Origin: Pirellulales bacterium
GTDB taxonomy: Bacteria; Planctomycetota; Planctomycetia; Pirellulales; JACPPG01
DNA length: 64,000 bases
Assembly (NCBI GenBank): GCA_035546535.1
Contig: DASZWQ010000050.1
Location: forward strand, 148,942 to 212,941
Direction of reading: 5' to 3'
The position numbers and the translations under genes are program-made. How positions within the stretch are numbered: position 1 is the first letter of the stretch; every line of letters begins with the position of its first letter. This document shows, in pieces, positions 61,606-64,000 of the stretch. The notes beneath the pieces were generated by a model. It saw only the letters and a program-made list of their open reading frames with translations, did no database searches and had not been told where the DNA came from.

Positions 61606-61627
61606 CGCTCAGCACTCATCACTCCGC
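61606..61627. repeat. Inverted repeat B, right arm of second pair
   Basis: All 22 bases identical to 42310-42331. It lies 20 bases from the stop of the minus-strand membrane protein. The 90 bases between the two arms carry no ORF. Confidence 0.8.
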
Positions 61628-61647
61628 GATCCGCGCTTCTTGACGCC

Positions 61648-63591
61648 CTAGCGGTGTGTCGTGCCTTTCAAGATCGGCCGCGCCTTCCAATTGGCGTCAG
61701 GCCCGAAGCGCAGATTCGTCGAAGCATGTCCAGCCGGCGCGTCGCCGTAGAGCCGGCGGACAGCCAGCGTTTCGAGTGATGGCCCGGCGGCAGCCGCAAG
61801 CAGCAGGAATACAGCCGACCCCCAAGCCAGTCGCGACAGATGGCCACCGGCGATCCCCGTTTCGTTTTGCGTCTCGCGCGGTAGGACCAGAACGAGTACC
61901 GTCACGATCGCGGCGTTGATGATGATCACCCCTTCGGTCAGTAGTCGCTGGTCGGTGAAGCCCGTCAATGCCTTGGCGAAGTTGCCGAGTACGAACGGCC
62001 ACAGAATCAGCAGATACAAAAGCTGTCCGCGCCCGAGCCAGCTCTTCGGCAGAATGGCCAGCGGCCGCCACATGTGTACCAGGGCGAGAACCGCGAACGC
62101 CAGCGTACACGCGGCAAAGAACAGGTTGAACCACTCAACGGCTGAGAGCTCGATGCTGTCAAAAAGCGGTGCCTGCATCCGCAAGGGCAGCGAGCGGTAT
62201 TCGCCGTGCGCGGCGGTCCAGTCGGCAACGTTCTTGACCAGGTTCTCGTAGAGCAGCCAGGGAACGACGAACAGTAGCGCCACCAGTTCGGTCCAGCGGC
62301 GACGCGGCGCGGCGTTGTTGCAAGCGCCGGAACGCGTCGCCAGAAGACCCATCGCCACGGCAATGCCGACGCCGTTGATGAATCCGTACGACTGTTCGAG
62401 GAAGCTGTGCCAGTTGGCGCTCTGCCAATGGCGCCAGGTATCGACGACCGCCGGATCGGAAACCAGGTTCGGGTTGCCCGGCGCGACCATTGCCAGCTTC
62501 AGGAGTGCAATGCCGGAGAAGCCGAGTCCGCCGATCGCGCCGCTTACGAGCATGGCACTCGTGACCGCGGCCAGGCGCTCGCGCCGGCACCAGAGCAGCG
62601 CGCCCAGAAAAACGCCCAGGATGCCGGCCCAATCGTCGCCGCGCGGCGGCGTCATGCGCACCGCGAACATGACGGGCAATAGCGTGAAGCACGCCAGCCA
62701 GCCTAGCCCCATGTAGAGAAACAAGCGCGAGCCCATCGCGAAGCGACCGTGCCGCGCAAAGTAGACCGCGATGCCGAGCGCCAGCCCCAGCCCCGCGCCC
62801 AAGTACGGACTGGCCTGCGGCAAAAAGTTCGGCCAGTTGGTGACCAACTGTTCGACGTCGAATTGCGAAGTGTCACCTTGCGGGCGGACGAGCAGATTCC
62901 ACAGCGGTTCGCCCGCTCCGACGACGCGCAGCAAATACTGCACGCCCGCGCCTGCTCCCGCGCCGATCGCGCCCCACAGGGGCAACTCCCACGCGCGGCC
63001 GAAGCGCCGTTCAAAAAGATCAAACAGCAACATGGCCACGACGGCGGTGCAGGCCTGCAAATAATCGCTATCGAGCCAATAGAGCGGGCTGTCCTGGCGC
63101 TTCATCGCGCCTTCGACCTGCATCTTGTCGTTGATGAGCGGAATGATGTAGTCCGCGACGCCCATCGCGGCCAGGACGACGAGCATGGGCACGAACATCT
63201 GCGTAAGCCGCTGCCGATCGAGCGCGGCCGGCAGCGCCGTGCCGCCTCCGCCCAGCGATCCCCACAGAAAACCGATCACGAACAAGCAGGCGAAGCCATA
63301 AGCCTGCGAGGGGAAATGGCCGGAATGCGTATAGCCGATCACTTGCATGTAACTGATCGAGCCGCCGAACGCCCAGCCAAAGGCGCCGAAGAACGCGAAG
63401 TAGACGACGCGCTCGCGCCAGTCGGCCCGGCCCGAAAGGAGACAAGCCGCGATGGCGGCGATCGCGCCGGGGAACATGGCCCCCGTCTCATGCCCATAGT
63501 TGCCGCGGATGCCCCAGCCGATCGAGAGCGACAACGCGACGAGCAGGATGCCCAGCGGCGAGAGAATCGGCGAGCGCGAGAGCATGGTCAT
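61648..63591 (-). CDS. Planctomycete-type polytopic membrane protein
   Basis: A 647-residue protein with many membrane helices and short loops. N-terminal part: LGILLVALSLSIGWGIRGNYGHETGAM, which holds a conserved-looking GWGIRGNxGHE stretch. Further on: GFACLFVIGFLWGSLGGGGTA and YMGLGWLACFTLLPVMFAVRMTPPRGDDWAGIL. I do not recognise a transporter or enzyme family. ATG 63591 (or 63585) is preferred over the open frame to 63972, which runs through the palindromic repeat. A strong hairpin lies 46 bases upstream of the start. Convergent with the DUF1501 operon. Confidence 0.78.
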   Translation of the reverse strand: MTMLSRSPILSPLGILLVALSLSIGWGIRGNYGHETGAMFPGAIAAIAACLLSGRADWRERVVYFAFFGAFGWAFGGSISYMQVIGYTHSGHFPSQAYGFACLFVIGFLWGSLGGGGTALPAALDRQRLTQMFVPMLVVLAAMGVADYIIPLINDKMQVEGAMKRQDSPLYWLDSDYLQACTAVVAMLLFDLFERRFGRAWELPLWGAIGAGAGAGVQYLLRVVGAGEPLWNLLVRPQGDTSQFDVEQLVTNWPNFLPQASPYLGAGLGLALGIAVYFARHGRFAMGSRLFLYMGLGWLACFTLLPVMFAVRMTPPRGDDWAGILGVFLGALLWCRRERLAAVTSAMLVSGAIGGLGFSGIALLKLAMVAPGNPNLVSDPAVVDTWRHWQSANWHSFLEQSYGFINGVGIAVAMGLLATRSGACNNAAPRRRWTELVALLFVVPWLLYENLVKNVADWTAAHGEYRSLPLRMQAPLFDSIELSAVEWFNLFFAACTLAFAVLALVHMWRPLAILPKSWLGRGQLLYLLILWPFVLGNFAKALTGFTDQRLLTEGVIIINAAIVTVLVLVLPRETQNETGIAGGHLSRLAWGSAVFLLLAAAAGPSLETLAVRRLYGDAPAGHASTNLRFGPDANWKARPILKGTTHR

Positions 63592-63636
63592 ATTCGGGCG
63601 GGCGGGCGTGCAAGGCGGGAAGGACCCTCGGTGGGA

Positions 63637-63660
63637 GACGATCGAGTCGGCTCGATCGTC
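63637..63660 (-). promoter_or_regulatory. Perfect hairpin/operator-like palindrome in the membrane-protein leader
   Basis: GACGATCGAG (63637-63646) and CTCGATCGTC (63651-63660) with a TCGG loop: a 10-bp perfect stem with a four-base loop, 46 bases upstream of the start at 63591. It may be an mRNA hairpin or a DNA operator. Confidence 0.55.
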
Positions 63661-63759
63661 CGTCCGACCAGGATACTCGCATAAATCCGGGCGGTGAATA
63701 GCCGGCACCGCTTGGTCGGCCAGCGAGACGGTATATAAAAGGGCCGAAGAAGCACGCGC

Positions 63760-63833
63760 GTGCCACTGGTGGCTCGTCCACCAGTGAAGAACCCAAGAGT
63801 GAGCACAGTGGTGGACAAAGCCACCAGTGGCAC
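63760..63833. repeat. Palindromic dispersed repeat A, copy 2
   Basis: Left arm 63760-63786 and right arm 63804-63833 are near-perfect inverted copies with a 17-base spacer. The outer 15 bases and the spacer length match the copy at 9053-9123. It lies between the membrane-protein gene and the gene running off the right edge. Confidence 0.85.
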
Positions 63834-63859
63834 GCCAAGCAAAGTCGTTGAGCCTGCCT

Positions 63860-64000
63860 CTAGCACAACGGTTCGCCTGGCGGGTCATTCTCTGCCGGCG
63901 CATCGTCCAGGCGAGACTCCGCAGGCGGCGGCGCAGCGCCTTCCTGATGACCAGCATCTTTGCCGGCCGCATCGTTCTCGGCAGGTGGTACGTCTTGCTC
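63860..64000 (-). CDS. 3' end of an acidic Pro/Ala-rich protein (runs off right edge)
   Basis: On the minus strand, a frame is open from the window edge to a TAG at 63862-63860. The 46 visible residues are acidic and Pro/Ala/Glu-rich (segments include EQDVPPAENDAAGKDAGHQE and PPPAESRLDDAPAENDPPGE), ending in LC. This looks like a disordered C-terminal tail. The repeat A copy begins 26 bases beyond its stop. No function can be inferred. Confidence 0.5.
   Translation of the reverse strand, partial: EQDVPPAENDAAGKDAGHQEGAAPPPAESRLDDAPAENDPPGEPLC

Noticed and set aside
61484..61627. Possible CRISPR-like direct repeats (TGATGAG units)
   Set aside because: Units are seven or so bases long, contiguous and part of an inverted repeat. 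There are no regular spacers and no cas genes.

Overview
The window looks like chromosomal DNA of a planctomycete, most likely a Pirellulales-type member of Planctomycetia. Supporting signs are two DUF1501 + DUF1549/DUF1553 (planctomycete 'PSD1/PSC1') gene pairs, a PEP-CTERM protein, several PQQ-type beta-propeller proteins, a tetrahydromethanopterin (H4MPT) biosynthesis block in a non-archaeal background, GC-rich codon use, and frequent GTG/TTG starts. I see no phage, plasmid, CRISPR, tRNA or rRNA genes. Apart from the dispersed repeats the region reads as ordinary, gene-dense core and lineage-specific chromosome.

Layout. 1-10 kb: the start of a PP-loop ATPase running off the left edge, rnc, an HtrA protease with a strong terminator, a CobB-like protein that has lost its key residues, a DUF2065 protein, pdxJ, dapA, a GT4 glycosyltransferase, a class-III aminotransferase and an SDR oxidoreductase. 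10-15 kb: a minus-strand block (beta-RFAP synthase, DUF447, DHPS-like DUF6513, an SDR lacking the catalytic Tyr) that probably makes H4MPT. 15-22 kb: a FabD-like acyltransferase, a PQQ propeller/parvulin pair, a tiny lipoprotein, a Cu/Zn-type SOD, an FKBP, an ABM monooxygenase, and the molybdenum-cofactor pair xdhC-mocA. 22.6-28 kb: a three-gene ABC-2 export system (large membrane/periplasmic partner, ATPase, internally duplicated permease) followed by a convergent GGDEF gene.

29-36 kb: pyrB-pyrC, a convergent PcrA/UvrD-type helicase, a stand-alone RNA polymerase alpha-CTD-like gene and another PQQ propeller protein. 36.1-38.5 kb: a tightly overlapping three-gene operon of unknown role (DUF3592 membrane protein with an arrestin-like tail, a small arrestin-like protein, a P-loop NTPase). 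38.7-46.5 kb: a low-complexity secreted protein, gamma-glutamyltransferase, a small unknown ORF bracketed by inverted repeats, queuosine-precursor genes queE/queC diverging from queF, a VOC protein and an unusually long Cys/Met-type PLP enzyme. 46.6-54.8 kb: DUF1501/PSD1 genes, a Tat-exported sulfite-oxidase-like molybdoprotein, a TMTC-like TPR membrane protein and a PEP-CTERM esterase. 55-64 kb: an O-methyltransferase, a giant PSC1-PSD1 protein with its DUF1501 partner, a planctomycete-type polytopic membrane protein, and the 3' end of a minus-strand gene running off the right edge.

Two dispersed repeat families stand out: a 71-74 bp palindrome (at 9053 and 63760) and a TGATGAG-rich inverted repeat that in both places lies between convergent gene ends (41931/42310 and 61484/61606). 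The most promising leads for new biology are the 36.1-38.5 kb operon, the stand-alone alpha-CTD gene, the CobB-like protein without its nucleophile or P-loop, and the H4MPT block with its atypical SDR.
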